DNA of 64,000 nt, from the NCBI RefSeq assembly GCF_030297175.1, contig NZ_AP028070.1, forward strand, positions 806,001-870,000. The letters run 5' to 3'. Source of the DNA: Marinobacter sp. LA51. GTDB lineage: Bacteria > Pseudomonadota > Gammaproteobacteria > Pseudomonadales > Oleiphilaceae. Positions 50,673 to 61,396 of this stretch are shown here, piece by piece. Under the pieces are notes generated by a model that saw only the letters and a list, made by a program, of their open reading frames with translations, searched no databases and was not told the origin of the DNA. Numbering within the stretch: the stretch's first letter is position 1; each line of letters begins with the position of its first letter. The translations under genes and the position numbers were made by a program.

Positions 50673-52060
50673 TGCGCGCCTTCTCGCTGGCGGAAGCCCG
50701 GCAGTGGACCGGTGCTGCCTGCACCCGTTCAGGGCTCGAGGGAATCCTGTTTACCGGGGTTTCCACGGACACCCGCTCAATTGGACCGGGGCAACTGTTC
50801 GTCGCCTTGCGTGGTGATAATTTTGACGGTCACGGTTTTCTGCAGATGGCCCGTGATTGTGGCGCGGTGGCCGCGGTTGTGGATGAGGCCGATGCCACCG
50901 TCGACCTGCCGCAACTGGTGGTGGCCGATACCGTTGACGCTCTGGCCCAGCTGGCCGGCGGCAATCGAAACGAAAGCAACGCCCGATTGGTGGCCGTGAC
51001 CGGCAGCAGTGGCAAGACCACGGTTCGGGAAATGACCGCCGCAATCCTGGCGCAACTGGGGCCGACATTGGCCACCAGTGGCAACCTGAATAACCACATT
51101 GGTGTGCCGCTGACCCTGTTTGGACTGGCGCCGGAGCACCGTTATGGCGCCATTGAGCTGGGTGCCAGCGGGCTGGGCGAAATCGCGCACACTGTCGCCA
51201 TTACCCGGCCCCACGTTGTGATGCTCACCAACGCAGGTTCGGCGCACCTGGAAGGATTTGGCAGCTACGAGAACATTGTCCAGGCCAAGGGCGAAATTAT
51301 CGAAGGTGTCGAAGATGGCGGCTTGGTAGTGCTGAACCGGGACGACCCCGCCTTCGACCAATGGCGGGCACGGGCAGGGCATCGCCGCGTGGTCAGTGTC
51401 AGCCGGGAAGGGATCATAGACGCCGATTACGGCGTTAAAGCCGTTCAATCGCAGGCGTCCGGCCAGTCGTTCCAGATTGTTGGGCCGGACGGGTGGAGTT
51501 GCACCGTCGGCCTGGCGCTTGCGGGTGAGCACAACCAGACCAACGCCATGCTGGCCATTGCCGCCGCCCGGGAGTTGGGTGCTGATGATCAGGCCATCGT
51601 CGCAGGATTAGCGGCGTTAGCGCCGGTTAAGGGCCGCCTGCAGAATATCGAACTGGCGCCGGGACTGACCGTTATTGATGACAGTTACAACGCCAACCCG
51701 GCATCCATGAAGGCAGCACTCAGTGTCCTGGCCAAGCAGGCGGGCGAACGCATCGCCGTGTTCGGCGCCATGGCCGAACTGGGCCCGCAGGCCAGCGCCC
51801 TGCACCGGGAAGTGGGTGAATTCGCCCGTACTGAACAGATTGAACGTTTGCTGACCGTTGGCCCCGGTTGTGAAGGCTATGCCGAGGGCTTTGGTGCAGC
51901 GACAGAGATATATCAGACCCACGAAGACGCCGTTAACGCTGTGATCAGCGCGAAGCAGTCGCCGCTGACGGTGTTGGTGAAGGGGTCCCGCAGTTCTGCC
52001 ATGGATCGCGTGGTAGAGGGAATTAAAGACAAGGTGAATAACTCATGCTGCTCTGGCTGA
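50669..52060 (+). CDS. murF: UDP-MurNAc-pentapeptide synthetase MurF
   Basis: Adds D-Ala-D-Ala to complete the UDP-MurNAc-pentapeptide. 463 residues, with the ATP site [13 protein letters not shown] near 108-120, [31 protein letters not shown] and [15 protein letters not shown]. It overlaps the murE stop (ATGA) and runs 16 bases into mraY. Confidence 0.95.
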   Translation: MMRAFSLAEARQWTGAACTRSGLEGILFTGVSTDTRSIGPGQLFVALRGDNFDGHGFLQMARDCGAVAAVVDEADATVDLPQLVVADTVDALAQLAGGNRNESNARLVAVTGSSGKTTVREMTAAILAQLGPTLATSGNLNNHIGVPLTLFGLAPEHRYGAIELGASGLGEIAHTVAITRPHVVMLTNAGSAHLEGFGSYENIVQAKGEIIEGVEDGGLVVLNRDDPAFDQWRARAGHRRVVSVSREGIIDADYGVKAVQSQASGQSFQIVGPDGWSCTVGLALAGEHNQTNAMLAIAAARELGADDQAIVAGLAALAPVKGRLQNIELAPGLTVIDDSYNANPASMKAALSVLAKQAGERIAVFGAMAELGPQASALHREVGEFARTEQIERLLTVGPGCEGYAEGFGAATEIYQTHEDAVNAVISAKQSPLTVLVKGSRSSAMDRVVEGIKDKVNNSCCSG

Positions 52061-53130
52061 CAGAGGTTCTATCACAATATTTCTCGGCACTGACCGTGTT
52101 TCAGTACCTGACCCTGCGCGGGATTCTGGGTACGCTCACGGCGCTGCTGATCTCACTGATCATCGGACCGGTGATGATCCGCAAGCTGAGCCAGTATCAG
52201 ATCGGCCAGGCGGTGCGCGACGATGGCCCGCAAACTCATCTGAGCAAGGCTGGCACGCCGACCATGGGTGGTGCCCTGATCCTGGTGGGTATCGGCATCA
52301 GTACGCTGCTGTGGGCCGATCTCAGCAACCGTTACGTCTGGATCACCCTGCTGGTCACTCTGCTGTTCGGGGCCATTGGCTGGGTCGACGACTACCGCAA
52401 GGTTGTGGAGCGTAACCCCCGTGGCCTGCCCGGGCGCTGGAAGTACTTCTGGCAGTCGGTTATTGGTGCTGCGGCCGCCATCGCTTTGTTTTTAAGCTCG
52501 TCGATGCCGCAGGAAACCTCCCTGTACGTGCCGTTCGTCAAGCAGGTGTCGCTGACGCTGGGTCCGGTCATTTTCATCCTGCTGACTTACTTTGTCATCG
52601 TCGGCAGCAGTAACGCGGTGAACCTCACCGACGGCCTGGACGGCCTGGCGATCATGCCCACGGTGATGGTGGCGGGTGCCCTGGGGATTTTTGCGTACCT
52701 GTCCGGTCACGCTCAGTTTGCCGATTACCTGCTCATTCCCCACCTGCCAGGCACCGGCGAACTGATTGTGTTCTGCGGTGCGATCGTGGGTGCCGGGCTC
52801 GGTTTCCTATGGTTCAACACCTATCCGGCCCAGGTCTTCATGGGCGATGTCGGCGCCCTGGCTCTCGGCGCTGCGCTGGGTGTGGTTGCAGTGGTGGTCC
52901 GTCAGGAAATCGTGCTGTTCATCATGGGTGGCGTGTTCGTCATGGAGACGGTGTCGGTGATCCTGCAGGTGGCTTCGTTTCGCCTCACCGGTCGACGGAT
53001 CTTCCGCATGGCACCGTTGCACCATCATTTTGAATTGAAAGGCTGGCCAGAACCGCGGGTAATCGTGCGGTTCTGGGTAGTCACCGTAGTTCTGGTCCTG
53101 ATTGGCCTGGCCAGTCTGAAGATACGCTAA
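52045..53130 (+). CDS. mraY: Phospho-MurNAc-pentapeptide transferase MraY
   Basis: Transfers phospho-MurNAc-pentapeptide to undecaprenyl phosphate, making lipid I. 361 residues with ten transmembrane segments. Catalytic signatures: the Asp pair in [38 protein letters not shown] and the HHHFELKGW loop. Start at 52045 lies within murF. Confidence 0.96.
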   Translation: MLLWLTEVLSQYFSALTVFQYLTLRGILGTLTALLISLIIGPVMIRKLSQYQIGQAVRDDGPQTHLSKAGTPTMGGALILVGIGISTLLWADLSNRYVWITLLVTLLFGAIGWVDDYRKVVERNPRGLPGRWKYFWQSVIGAAAAIALFLSSSMPQETSLYVPFVKQVSLTLGPVIFILLTYFVIVGSSNAVNLTDGLDGLAIMPTVMVAGALGIFAYLSGHAQFADYLLIPHLPGTGELIVFCGAIVGAGLGFLWFNTYPAQVFMGDVGALALGAALGVVAVVVRQEIVLFIMGGVFVMETVSVILQVASFRLTGRRIFRMAPLHHHFELKGWPEPRVIVRFWVVTVVLVLIGLASLKIR

Positions 53131-53145
53131 GGGTTTGCATCGCAT

Positions 53146-54486
53146 ATGAGCGTCATTGTTTCGGATCGTCGCACACTGGTAGTAGGGCTCGGTAAAACCG
53201 GGCTCTCCTGCGTGCGCTATCTGTCCGAGCAGGGCCGTGACATCACGGTCGCCGACAGTCGCGAAGCGCCTCCCGGCCTGGACGAGTTGCGCGCAGGCTG
53301 GCCAGATGTGCCGGTGCACCTGGGGCCGTTCGATGCAGAGCTGTTCTCCGGCTTCAACGAACTGGTTGTTAGCCCCGGGATCGACATTGCAGAGTCTGCG
53401 ATCAAACAGGCTGCACAGGCCGGCGCCCGAATTCGGGGCGATATTGACTTGTTCGCCGAAGCTGCGGATGCGCCGATCGTGGCTATCACAGGCTCCAATG
53501 GGAAAACCACGGTTACCACCTTGGTTGGTGAGATGGCCCTGGCAGCGGGTCGCAAGGTCGAGGTGGGCGGCAATATCGGCACGCCGGCGTTGGATCTGCT
53601 TGGCCGTGGCGCTGACCTGTACGTATTGGAGCTATCCAGCTTCCAGCTGGAAACCACCGAGGGTCTGCATGCACTGGCGGCCACTGTGCTGAATGTCAGT
53701 GACGACCACATGGATCGGTACCCGAACAAAATGGCTTATTTCCAGGCCAAGCAACGGATCTTCCAGGGCTGCAAAACCGCCGTAGTGAATCTGGACGATG
53801 CCTTGAGCACGCCCATGGCTCGGGAAGGGTTGCAGTTCATCTGCTATGGATTCCACCGGGTCAATCCGGAGACCTTCAGTACCCGCGACGACGACGGCGG
53901 AACCTGGGTGACCTTCGGCTTCGATAACCTGGTGCGAACCAATGAGCTGTCGCTCATGGGGAGCCATAACGTCAGCAATGTGATGGCGGCCCTAGGTCTT
54001 GGCCGTGCCGCCGGACTGCCGATGGATGTGATGCTCGAGGTGGCGCGCAAGTTCGGCGGCCTGCCGCATCGCTGCGAGTTTATCCGCCAGGTGGCCGGTG
54101 TTGACTACATCAACGATTCAAAGGGCACCAATGTTGGCGCCTCTGTGGCAGCAATTGAAAGCCTGGCGCCGGAACAGGGCAAGGTGGTGCTGATTGCCGG
54201 AGGCGATGGAAAGGGTGCAGATTTCGCGCCATTGCAAGCACCGGCACTGATGAACTGCCGGGCGCTAGTGCTGATTGGCCGCGATGCCGGGCTGATTGCC
54301 GACGCCGTCGGCACCGGTGTTGAGTGTCATCAGGTCAAGACGCTGGCGGACGCGGTATCAACCGCAGGCAAACTGGCCCAGGCTGGCGACTGTGTGCTGT
54401 TTTCACCGGCCTGCGCCAGTTTCGATATGTTCCGGGATTACCTTGATCGCGGTGAACAGTTCCGTGCATTGGTGGAGGCGCTCTGA
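53146..54486 (+). CDS. murD: UDP-MurNAc-L-Ala D-glutamate ligase MurD
   Basis: Adds D-Glu to UDP-MurNAc-L-Ala. 446 residues with an N-terminal uridine-binding domain (VVGLGKTGLSCVRYL), ATP site ITGSNGKTT near 114-122, LELSSFQLET, NVSDDHMDRY and INDSKGTN. It follows mraY by 15 bases, and its stop overlaps the ftsW start. Confidence 0.95.
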   Translation: MSVIVSDRRTLVVGLGKTGLSCVRYLSEQGRDITVADSREAPPGLDELRAGWPDVPVHLGPFDAELFSGFNELVVSPGIDIAESAIKQAAQAGARIRGDIDLFAEAADAPIVAITGSNGKTTVTTLVGEMALAAGRKVEVGGNIGTPALDLLGRGADLYVLELSSFQLETTEGLHALAATVLNVSDDHMDRYPNKMAYFQAKQRIFQGCKTAVVNLDDALSTPMAREGLQFICYGFHRVNPETFSTRDDDGGTWVTFGFDNLVRTNELSLMGSHNVSNVMAALGLGRAAGLPMDVMLEVARKFGGLPHRCEFIRQVAGVDYINDSKGTNVGASVAAIESLAPEQGKVVLIAGGDGKGADFAPLQAPALMNCRALVLIGRDAGLIADAVGTGVECHQVKTLADAVSTAGKLAQAGDCVLFSPACASFDMFRDYLDRGEQFRALVEAL

Positions 54487-55685
54487 TGCAGACCGGATTC
54501 GCCGTACCAAACCGACATCAGTGGCTGGGTGAAATCCAGCCGCTGCCGATGCTGGTGATCAGCTCGGTGGCTCTGCTGGTGATGGGGGTGGTGATGATTT
54601 CCTCCGCCTCCATGGACATGGCGGCGGAGACCATGGGTAACAGCTACCACTATGTCATCCGCCAGTTGTTGTTTGCCGCGATGGGCTGCGGCATGGCCCT
54701 GGTGGCGGTGAATGTGCCGGTTGCCTGGTGGGAGCGCAGCGGCTGGCTGCTGCTTGGGGTTGGGCTACTGGCCCTGGTGCTGGTGTTGACGCCGCTGGGG
54801 CGGACCGTCAACGGCTCCACCCGCTGGATCCCGTTTGGCCTGTTTAACGTGCAGGTCTCGGAAGTTGCCAAGCTGTGCCTGATCGCCTATCTGGCAGGAT
54901 ACGTAGTGCGCCGCCGCGACGAGCTGTTGAACACCTGGCCGGGCTTTCTCAAGCCCTTGGTCGTGCTGGGGGTTGCCTCGGTTTTGCTGGTTATTCAGCC
55001 GGATTTCGGTGCCACCGTGGTGCTGGTATCGGCCGCCGCCGGCATGATTTTCCTCAGTGGCGTCCGGCTCAGCCGATTTGTGCCGCTGATTGTGATTCTG
55101 GTGGTGCTGGGCTCACTGCTGGTGCTGACCCAGCCCTATCGATTGAAGCGGGTGGTGAGCTATCTCGACCCCTGGAAGGATCAGTTCGACAGCGGCTATC
55201 AGCTGACTCAGTCGCTGATCGCGTTTGGTCGGGGAGACTGGGGTGGTGTCGGGCTCGGCAACTCGATCCAGAAATTGTTTTATCTGCCTGAGGCCCACAC
55301 GGACTTCGTGTTTGCGATCATCGCCGAGGAATTTGGTCTGTTGGGATCGTTGATCGTGCTGGCTCTGTTCACTCTGCTGGTCGTCAGTGGCTTCGTGATT
55401 GCCCGCCGGGCAGAGAAGGCAGATATGCCCTTTGGCGCCTGCTTTTCCTATGGCATTACGTTGCTGATTGGTCTGCAGGCAACCATCAACATTGCAGTCA
55501 GTACCGGCATGCTGCCGACCAAGGGCCTGACCCTGCCACTGGTGAGCTATGGCGGTTCCAGTTTGATGATTGTGTGCGTGAGTATTGGCGTTCTGGCTCG
55601 AGTCGAGATGGAGCGTCTGGATAAGGTGCGCCTGGCCGGCGAGAAGTCCGGTCGCCGAGCTCGGGGAGGGGCTGCCTATGAGTGA
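54486..55685 (+). CDS. ftsW: Septal glycan polymerase FtsW
   Basis: A SEDS-family polymerase of 399 residues and about ten transmembrane helices that polymerises lipid II at the septum together with FtsI. Signatures: GRTVNGSTRWI, IQPDFGATVVL, a region after the long periplasmic loop reading AHTDFVFAIIAEEFGLLG, and LTLPLVSYGGSSLM. Confidence 0.95.
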   Translation: MQTGFAVPNRHQWLGEIQPLPMLVISSVALLVMGVVMISSASMDMAAETMGNSYHYVIRQLLFAAMGCGMALVAVNVPVAWWERSGWLLLGVGLLALVLVLTPLGRTVNGSTRWIPFGLFNVQVSEVAKLCLIAYLAGYVVRRRDELLNTWPGFLKPLVVLGVASVLLVIQPDFGATVVLVSAAAGMIFLSGVRLSRFVPLIVILVVLGSLLVLTQPYRLKRVVSYLDPWKDQFDSGYQLTQSLIAFGRGDWGGVGLGNSIQKLFYLPEAHTDFVFAIIAEEFGLLGSLIVLALFTLLVVSGFVIARRAEKADMPFGACFSYGITLLIGLQATINIAVSTGMLPTKGLTLPLVSYGGSSLMIVCVSIGVLARVEMERLDKVRLAGEKSGRRARGGAAYE

Positions 55686-56763
55686 GCAGCGTCGGTTCCT
55701 GATGATGGCCGGTGGCACCGGAGGCCACGTGTTTCCCGCGCTGGCCACGGCCAGGGCGCTCGAAGCACAGGGCCACCAGGTGTACTGGCTGGGCGCCAGT
55801 GGTGGCATGGAACAGCGGCTGATCGGCGATACCGATATCCCGCTGTCGCTGATTCACGTTTCCGGGCTGCGCGGCAAAGGCAAGCTGGCGTTGCTGAAAG
55901 CACCGTTCCGCCTGATGCGGGCATTGGGAGAGGCGTTCACGATCATGCGCCGGATTCGCCCCCATTGCGTGGTTGGCATGGGTGGTTTCGTCACCGGCCC
56001 GGGCGGCGTTGCCGCCTGGCTGACCCGGACACCGCTGGTGATTCATGAGCAGAACGCGGTTGCCGGAATGACCAACCGGATTCTGGTTCGGTTTGCAGAA
56101 ACGGTGCTTGAGGCTTTCCCAGGCAGTTTCGGTAACGGTGTGGTTACCCGCTGCACGGGCAATCCGGTGCGCCAGGATCTGGCCCGGCTGCCAACCCCGG
56201 AAGACCGCATGACCGAACACGAAGGAGCGCTGCGGGTACTTGTTGTGGGTGGCAGTCTCGGTGCCGAGGTGTTTAACCGGCAAGTGCCGGAAGCGCTGGC
56301 GGCAATGGCTGAGGCTGACCGTCCGGTCATCCGTCACCAGTGCGGTGAAAAGAATATGGAGGCGGCCCGGTCCGCCTATGAACAGCAGGGGCTGGATGTG
56401 AATGTCGAGCCCTTTATCAAGGATATGGCCGAGGCGTATGCCTGGGCCGATGTGGTGCTTTGCCGTGCTGGAGCGCTGACGGTGTCTGAGCTGTGCGCGG
56501 CTGGGGTTGGAGCGATTCTGGTGCCTTTTCCCCACGCGGTTGATGACCATCAGACCAAGAACGGTCAGCAAATGGTTGCAGCCGGCGCGGCGGTACTGAT
56601 TCCCCAGACCCGGCTGACCCCGGACAACCTGGCAGAGACACTGGCTGATTTAGGACGCGACCGGACCCGCGTAATCAACATGGCGAAGGCCGCGCGCACG
56701 TTGGCCCGCCCCGATGCAACGGAGAGAGTTGTGAATTATTGTCTGGAGGCCGCCAATGGCTGA
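55678..56763 (+). CDS. murG: Lipid II synthase MurG
   Basis: Transfers GlcNAc to lipid I at the inner face of the membrane. 361 residues of the GT28 family: [14 protein letters not shown] near the N-terminus, [25 protein letters not shown], and the donor-site [15 protein letters not shown] and [13 protein letters not shown]. The ATG at 55678 has GGAGGGG upstream and overlaps ftsW by eight bases; an earlier frame start at 55585 is inside ftsW. Confidence 0.95.
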   Translation: MSEQRRFLMMAGGTGGHVFPALATARALEAQGHQVYWLGASGGMEQRLIGDTDIPLSLIHVSGLRGKGKLALLKAPFRLMRALGEAFTIMRRIRPHCVVGMGGFVTGPGGVAAWLTRTPLVIHEQNAVAGMTNRILVRFAETVLEAFPGSFGNGVVTRCTGNPVRQDLARLPTPEDRMTEHEGALRVLVVGGSLGAEVFNRQVPEALAAMAEADRPVIRHQCGEKNMEAARSAYEQQGLDVNVEPFIKDMAEAYAWADVVLCRAGALTVSELCAAGVGAILVPFPHAVDDHQTKNGQQMVAAGAAVLIPQTRLTPDNLAETLADLGRDRTRVINMAKAARTLARPDATERVVNYCLEAANG

Positions 56764-58201
56764 CCCAACTAATCCGCCGCTGGTTTACCAGGTGCCGGAA
56801 ATGCGCCGTATCCGCCACATCCATTTCGTGGGTATTGGTGGCGCCGGTATGAGTGGTATCGCAGAAGTGCTCAAGAACCAGGGCTACGACGTTTCAGGTT
56901 CTGATCTGAAATCCGGCGCGGTCACCAAACGCCTGGAGGCCATGGGTATTGAAGTACACATTGGCCACCGGGCCGAGAACAGTGGCAAGGCCGATGTGGT
57001 GGTCGTATCCACCGCGGTATCAGCGGACAACCCGGAAGTGGTTGCTGCCCGCAGTCGCCGGGTGCCGATCGTGCCGCGGGCGGAGATGCTCGCCGAAATC
57101 ATGCGCTATCGCCATGGCATTGCGGTGGCAGGCACTCACGGCAAGACCACAACCACCAGCCTGATTGCCTCGGTGCTGGGCGAAGCCGGGCTGGATCCCA
57201 CCTTTGTTATTGGTGGCAAACTCAACAGCGCCGGCACCAATGCCCAGTTGGGCGGTTCCCGTTACCTGGTAGCGGAGGCCGATGAGAGCGATGCCTCGTT
57301 CCTGCACCTGACGCCAGTGATTTCGGTGGTGACCAACATCGAAGCCGATCACATGGACACCTACGGTGGTGACGTCGAGAAGCTGAAACAGACCTTCGTC
57401 GATTTCCTGCACAACCTGCCGTTCTATGGTGTTGCGGTGATGTGTGTGGACGACGGCTACGTGCGCGAAATCATACCGCGTATTTCCCGCGCCATTATCA
57501 CCTATGGCATCGACAATCCGGAGGCGGATTACCGCGCGGAACAGATTCAATCCGACGGCCTGCGTACCCGCTTTGTGGTGAAGCGCCCCAGTGGCCGGTC
57601 CGATCTGGCGGTAGAGCTGAAAATGCCGGGTCGCCACAACGTCCTGAATGCGGTAGCGGCGATTGCCGTCGCCACCGACGAGGGTGTGGACGACGCCGCC
57701 ATCTGTCAGGGCCTGGCAGGTTTTGCTGGTGTCGGGCGCCGGTTCCAGGTCTACGGCGATTACCAGACACCGAAGGGCAACATCACCCTGGTGGACGATT
57801 ACGGCCACCATCCGACCGAGGTTGAGGCGGTCATTCGCGCTGCCCACGATGCCTGGCCGGGTCGTCGTCTGGTGATGCTCTATCAGCCCCATCGCTACAG
57901 CCGCACCCGCGATTTGTATGAAGACTTCGTGCGGGTGCTGTCCGAGGTCGACGGCCTGTTGCTGATGGACGTCTATTCGGCAGGCGAGCAAGCCATTCCC
58001 GGCGCTGACGGGCGAGCGCTGTGCCGCAGCATCCGGCAGCGGGGCAAGGTAGAGCCGATGTTTGTGGAAGACAACAACGAAATTGAAAGCCTGTTAGCGA
58101 ATGTGCTGCAGGACGGCGACCTGCTGATGACCCAGGGCGCCGGAGATATTGGTGGTGTGGCAGCCAGATTGGCCGCAGCAGGAGTAATTGCTAGTGAGTG
58201 A
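56756..58201 (+). CDS. murC: UDP-MurNAc L-alanine ligase MurC
   Basis: Adds L-Ala to UDP-MurNAc. 481 residues with N-terminal [20 protein letters not shown] site [12 protein letters not shown] near 122-133, [33 protein letters not shown] and [12 protein letters not shown]. Overlaps murG by eight bases. Confidence 0.96.
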   Translation: MADPTNPPLVYQVPEMRRIRHIHFVGIGGAGMSGIAEVLKNQGYDVSGSDLKSGAVTKRLEAMGIEVHIGHRAENSGKADVVVVSTAVSADNPEVVAARSRRVPIVPRAEMLAEIMRYRHGIAVAGTHGKTTTTSLIASVLGEAGLDPTFVIGGKLNSAGTNAQLGGSRYLVAEADESDASFLHLTPVISVVTNIEADHMDTYGGDVEKLKQTFVDFLHNLPFYGVAVMCVDDGYVREIIPRISRAIITYGIDNPEADYRAEQIQSDGLRTRFVVKRPSGRSDLAVELKMPGRHNVLNAVAAIAVATDEGVDDAAICQGLAGFAGVGRRFQVYGDYQTPKGNITLVDDYGHHPTEVEAVIRAAHDAWPGRRLVMLYQPHRYSRTRDLYEDFVRVLSEVDGLLLMDVYSAGEQAIPGADGRALCRSIRQRGKVEPMFVEDNNEIESLLANVLQDGDLLMTQGAGDIGGVAARLAAAGVIASE

Positions 58202-59198
58202 CATGCAACATTCCGAACCCCAGCCCTATCAGGCGCCCCCTGAGCTCGTGCGCGAGCTGGGGCGCGTGGCCGTATTTATGGGAGGCGATTCCGCCGAGCG
58301 TGACGTGTCCCTGAAAAGCGGGAAAGCGGTGCTGGCGGCGCTGGTATCAGCCGGCGTTGATGCCTTTGCCGTCGATGTCCGTGGTTGCCTGTTGAAGACC
58401 GTGGAAGAGCCGGACTTTGATCGGGTCTTCATCGCCCTGCACGGGCGTGGTGGTGAGGATGGCACGCTCCAGGCGATTCTCGACCAGGCTGGGATCCCGT
58501 ACACCGGCAGTGAAGTGCTGGCGTCGGCACTGGCCATGGACAAGCTGCGCACCAAGTACGTGTTCGAAGGCTGCGGTCTGCCGACGCCGAAGTTCCGCAC
58601 CATGTCGTCCGCCGATGAGGCGGAGCAGATCGTGGCGGAGCTTCGCGCACCCTTGAGCGTGAAGCCGTCTCGCGAGGGTTCAAGTATCGGCATCCGTAAG
58701 GTCAACACTGCCGAAGAGCTGGTGGAAGCCTACGAGGAAGCCGAGGCGCTGGACACCCTGGTGTTGGTGGAAGAGTGGATTGAAGGGCCGGAGTTTACGG
58801 TCAGCCTGCTTCAGGATCGGGCATTGCCGGCCATTGGCTTGAGCACGGATCACGTGTTTTACGATTACGACGCGAAATATCTGGCCGACGACACCCGCTA
58901 CCGGATTCCCTGTGGCTTGGCGCCCGACGACGAGATCCGTCTGCAGCAGCTGGCACTGGATGCGTTCCGGGTGGTGGGCTGCCGGACATGGGGGCGTGTC
59001 GACATCATGCAGGACGGCGACGGCCAGTTCTGGTTGCTGGAAGTGAATACGGTGCCGGGTATGACCGATCACAGCCTGGTGCCGATGGCGGCCAGGGCGG
59101 CGGGCATCAGCTTTGAGGAGCTGGTGGTCCGGATTCTCCATGACACGCTGGTCTCTGACACCCAGGCCTCTAACCCCCAGGAGGGTAGCGATGCTTGA
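58194..59198 (+). CDS. ddlB: D-alanine-D-alanine ligase
   Basis: Makes the D-Ala-D-Ala used by MurF. 334 residues, ATP-grasp fold: [41 protein letters not shown] and [17 protein letters not shown]. The start is GTG at 58194 with GGAG nine bases before. An upstream TTG (58188) and a downstream ATG (58203) are alternatives. It overlaps murC and ftsQ by eight bases each. Confidence 0.94.
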   Translation: MSDMQHSEPQPYQAPPELVRELGRVAVFMGGDSAERDVSLKSGKAVLAALVSAGVDAFAVDVRGCLLKTVEEPDFDRVFIALHGRGGEDGTLQAILDQAGIPYTGSEVLASALAMDKLRTKYVFEGCGLPTPKFRTMSSADEAEQIVAELRAPLSVKPSREGSSIGIRKVNTAEELVEAYEEAEALDTLVLVEEWIEGPEFTVSLLQDRALPAIGLSTDHVFYDYDAKYLADDTRYRIPCGLAPDDEIRLQQLALDAFRVVGCRTWGRVDIMQDGDGQFWLLEVNTVPGMTDHSLVPMAARAAGISFEELVVRILHDTLVSDTQASNPQEGSDA

Positions 59199-60030
59199 AA
59201 CACTGCTGATCCGGAGTCGGGCGGAACCGTCCGATCCCCCGCGGCGCCGGGGGGCTACGTCCCTCGGTCCGGAGCGGGACCGGTTTGGCGTGTTGAAAGC
59301 AGTGCTGGCCACCGTGCCCTGGTTGCAGGTGGGCATGGGGGCGGTGATCGTACTGCTCGCAGCGTTAGTGCCATGGGGCACTGGCAAGGTGCTGGGCGCC
59401 ATGGATCAGCAGATTCTGGCAGTCGATGTGAAGGGCGAGTTGGTGGGTGACAGCAAGGTCGCGATCGAGCGTGCTGCCGGTAACTGGATTGGCAAAAGCT
59501 ATTTCGCCACTGACCTGTCGGAGATCAAGGAGAGTCTGGAGCGGCGGCCCTGGGTTGAGTCAGCTGCGGTGCGCCGGGTCTGGCCGGATCGGCTGGCCAT
59601 CGACATTCGCGAAAAGAAGCCGTTGGCCTACTGGACCGATGGCCGGCTGGTCAGCCGCACCGGCGAGCTGTTTCTGCCGCCCAACCCGGAAGTGGCAGGC
59701 CGTCTGCCGAAGCTGGCAGGGCCCGATGAACGGGTTCGGGATGTTATTCGCATGGCTCAGACCATGAGCGAAGACTTGGTCGGCCATGGCCTCAACTTCG
59801 CGGGCCTGTCGCTGGAGCAGCGAGGTGCCTGGACCCTGCAGCTGGCCAATGGCATCGAAGTGGTGCTGGGCCGGGATCAGGTCGAGCAGAGATTCGAACG
59901 GTTTATCACAGTTTATGAAACCCGACTGGCGTCACGGTCGGACGAAGTCAGTCGGGTCGATGCCCGCTACACCAACGGTGTGGCAGTGCAATGGAAGGCG
60001 GCAGAAGCCACTTCCGGCCCGAAATCATAG
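59191..60030 (+). CDS. ftsQ: Cell division protein FtsQ
   Basis: A bitopic protein that links FtsL-FtsB to the early divisome. 279 residues: cytoplasmic basic tail 1-45 (DPPRRRG), a transmembrane helix about 50-68, a POTRA domain (AVDVKGELVGDSKVAIE, then RRPWVESAAVRRVWPDRLAI) and a beta domain. The ATG at 59191 has CAGGAGG well placed. A longer frame from 59113 lies inside ddlB. Confidence 0.93.
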   Translation: MLETLLIRSRAEPSDPPRRRGATSLGPERDRFGVLKAVLATVPWLQVGMGAVIVLLAALVPWGTGKVLGAMDQQILAVDVKGELVGDSKVAIERAAGNWIGKSYFATDLSEIKESLERRPWVESAAVRRVWPDRLAIDIREKKPLAYWTDGRLVSRTGELFLPPNPEVAGRLPKLAGPDERVRDVIRMAQTMSEDLVGHGLNFAGLSLEQRGAWTLQLANGIEVVLGRDQVEQRFERFITVYETRLASRSDEVSRVDARYTNGVAVQWKAAEATSGPKS

Positions 60031-60065
60031 CAACGGTTAATTCAGACCACGGTTTGGTGAGATAC

Positions 60066-61301
60066 ATGTCATCGGTTGAAACGGAAAACATGATTGTCGG
60101 CCTCGATATCGGAACATCCAAGGTTGTTGCGATAGTCGGCAAGCGCAAGATGGACGGCACCATTGAGGTGGTGGGCATTGGTTCCCACCCTTCACGGGGG
60201 CTCAAGCGTGGGGTGGTGGTCAACATCGAAACCACCGTCCAGGCCATCCAGCGTGCGGTGGAAGAGGCTGAGCTCATGGCGGGGTGCCGTATTCACTCGG
60301 TGTATGCCGGCATTGCCGGTAGCCACATCAAGAGTCTGAACTCCCATGGCATTGTCGCAATTCGCGATCGTGAAGTGACCCAGGCTGATATCGATCGGGT
60401 CATCGATGCCGCTCAAGCAGTGGCCATCCCGGCGGATCAGAAAATCCTGCACATCCTGCCGCAGGAATTCGTGATCGACAGCCAGGAAGGCATCAAGGAG
60501 CCCATGGGCATGTCCGGTGTCCGGCTTGAAGCCAAGGTGCACCTGGTGACCTGTGCCGTTAACGCTGCCCAGAACATCGAGAAGTGCGTGAAGCGCTGCG
60601 GCCTGGAGGTGGATGACATCATCCTGGAGCAACTGGCTTCCAGTCACGCCATCCTGACCGAGGACGAAAAAGAACTGGGCGTTTGTGTCGTGGACATTGG
60701 CGGCGGTACTACCGACATCGCGGTATTCACCGGTGGTGCTATTCGCCACACCGCGGTCATCCCGATTGCCGGTGACCAGGTCACTAACGACATTGCCATG
60801 GCGCTGCGGACTCCGACGCAGAACGCCGAGGAAATCAAGATCAAGTATGCCTGTGCACTGACACAGCTGGCTGGTGCCGATGAGACCATCAAGGTTCCGA
60901 GCGTTGGCGATCGTGCGCCCAGAGACCTGTCCCGTCAGGCTCTGGCGGAAGTGGTTGAGCCGCGCTACGAAGAGCTGTTCACGCTGGTCCAGTCCGAACT
61001 GCGCCGGTCGGGGTTCGAAGACATGATCCCGGCAGGCATCGTTATCACGGGCGGTTCTTCCACCATGGAAGGTGTGGTGGAACTGGCCGAGGAAATCTTC
61101 CACATGCCGGTAAGGCTGGCCTGTCCGCAGGCGGTCTCGGGTATGACGGAAGTGGTCAACAACCCGATATACGCCACCGGCGTCGGGTTGCTGATCCATG
61201 GCTTCCGCCAGATGGATCTGGGGCGGGCGCCGGTGCTCAAGGGTGAAGATGCACCCTCGCTGTTTGAGCGCATGAAAGCCTGGTTTACGGGGCAATTCTG
61301 A
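60066..61301 (+). CDS. ftsA: Cell division protein FtsA
   Basis: An actin-like protein that anchors FtsZ filaments to the membrane. 411 residues with phosphate-binding MIVGLDIGTSKVVAIVG, the 1C domain, the second phosphate loop VVDIGGGTTDIAVFTGG, adenosine motif VITGGSSTMEGVVE and the C-terminal amphipathic membrane helix SLFERMKAWFTGQF. The ATG at 60066 gives the family start; the frame open from 59991 overlaps ftsQ. Confidence 0.96.
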   Translation: MSSVETENMIVGLDIGTSKVVAIVGKRKMDGTIEVVGIGSHPSRGLKRGVVVNIETTVQAIQRAVEEAELMAGCRIHSVYAGIAGSHIKSLNSHGIVAIRDREVTQADIDRVIDAAQAVAIPADQKILHILPQEFVIDSQEGIKEPMGMSGVRLEAKVHLVTCAVNAAQNIEKCVKRCGLEVDDIILEQLASSHAILTEDEKELGVCVVDIGGGTTDIAVFTGGAIRHTAVIPIAGDQVTNDIAMALRTPTQNAEEIKIKYACALTQLAGADETIKVPSVGDRAPRDLSRQALAEVVEPRYEELFTLVQSELRRSGFEDMIPAGIVITGGSSTMEGVVELAEEIFHMPVRLACPQAVSGMTEVVNNPIYATGVGLLIHGFRQMDLGRAPVLKGEDAPSLFERMKAWFTGQF

Positions 61302-61328
61302 CCGCCAGGAATGCAGAAAACGAAGGTA

Positions 61329-61355
61329 TCTCGAATAAACATTCTCGAATAAACA
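61329..61355 (+). repeat. Tandem 13-base repeat between ftsA and ftsZ
   Basis: TCTCGAATAAACA occurs at 61329-61341 and again at 61343-61355, with one base between. It is followed by CAGCC (61354-61358) and GGCTG (61365-61369), which can form a small hairpin ahead of the ftsZ ribosome site. Confidence 0.7.
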
Positions 61356-61396
61356 GCCTGGAAAGGCTGAACTAACAGCACGAAGGAGTAGGGGAA

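Noticed and set aside
60192..61295. 367-codon open frame antisense to ftsA
   Set aside because: Same type of shadow; ftsA on the plus strand has all actin-fold motifs.
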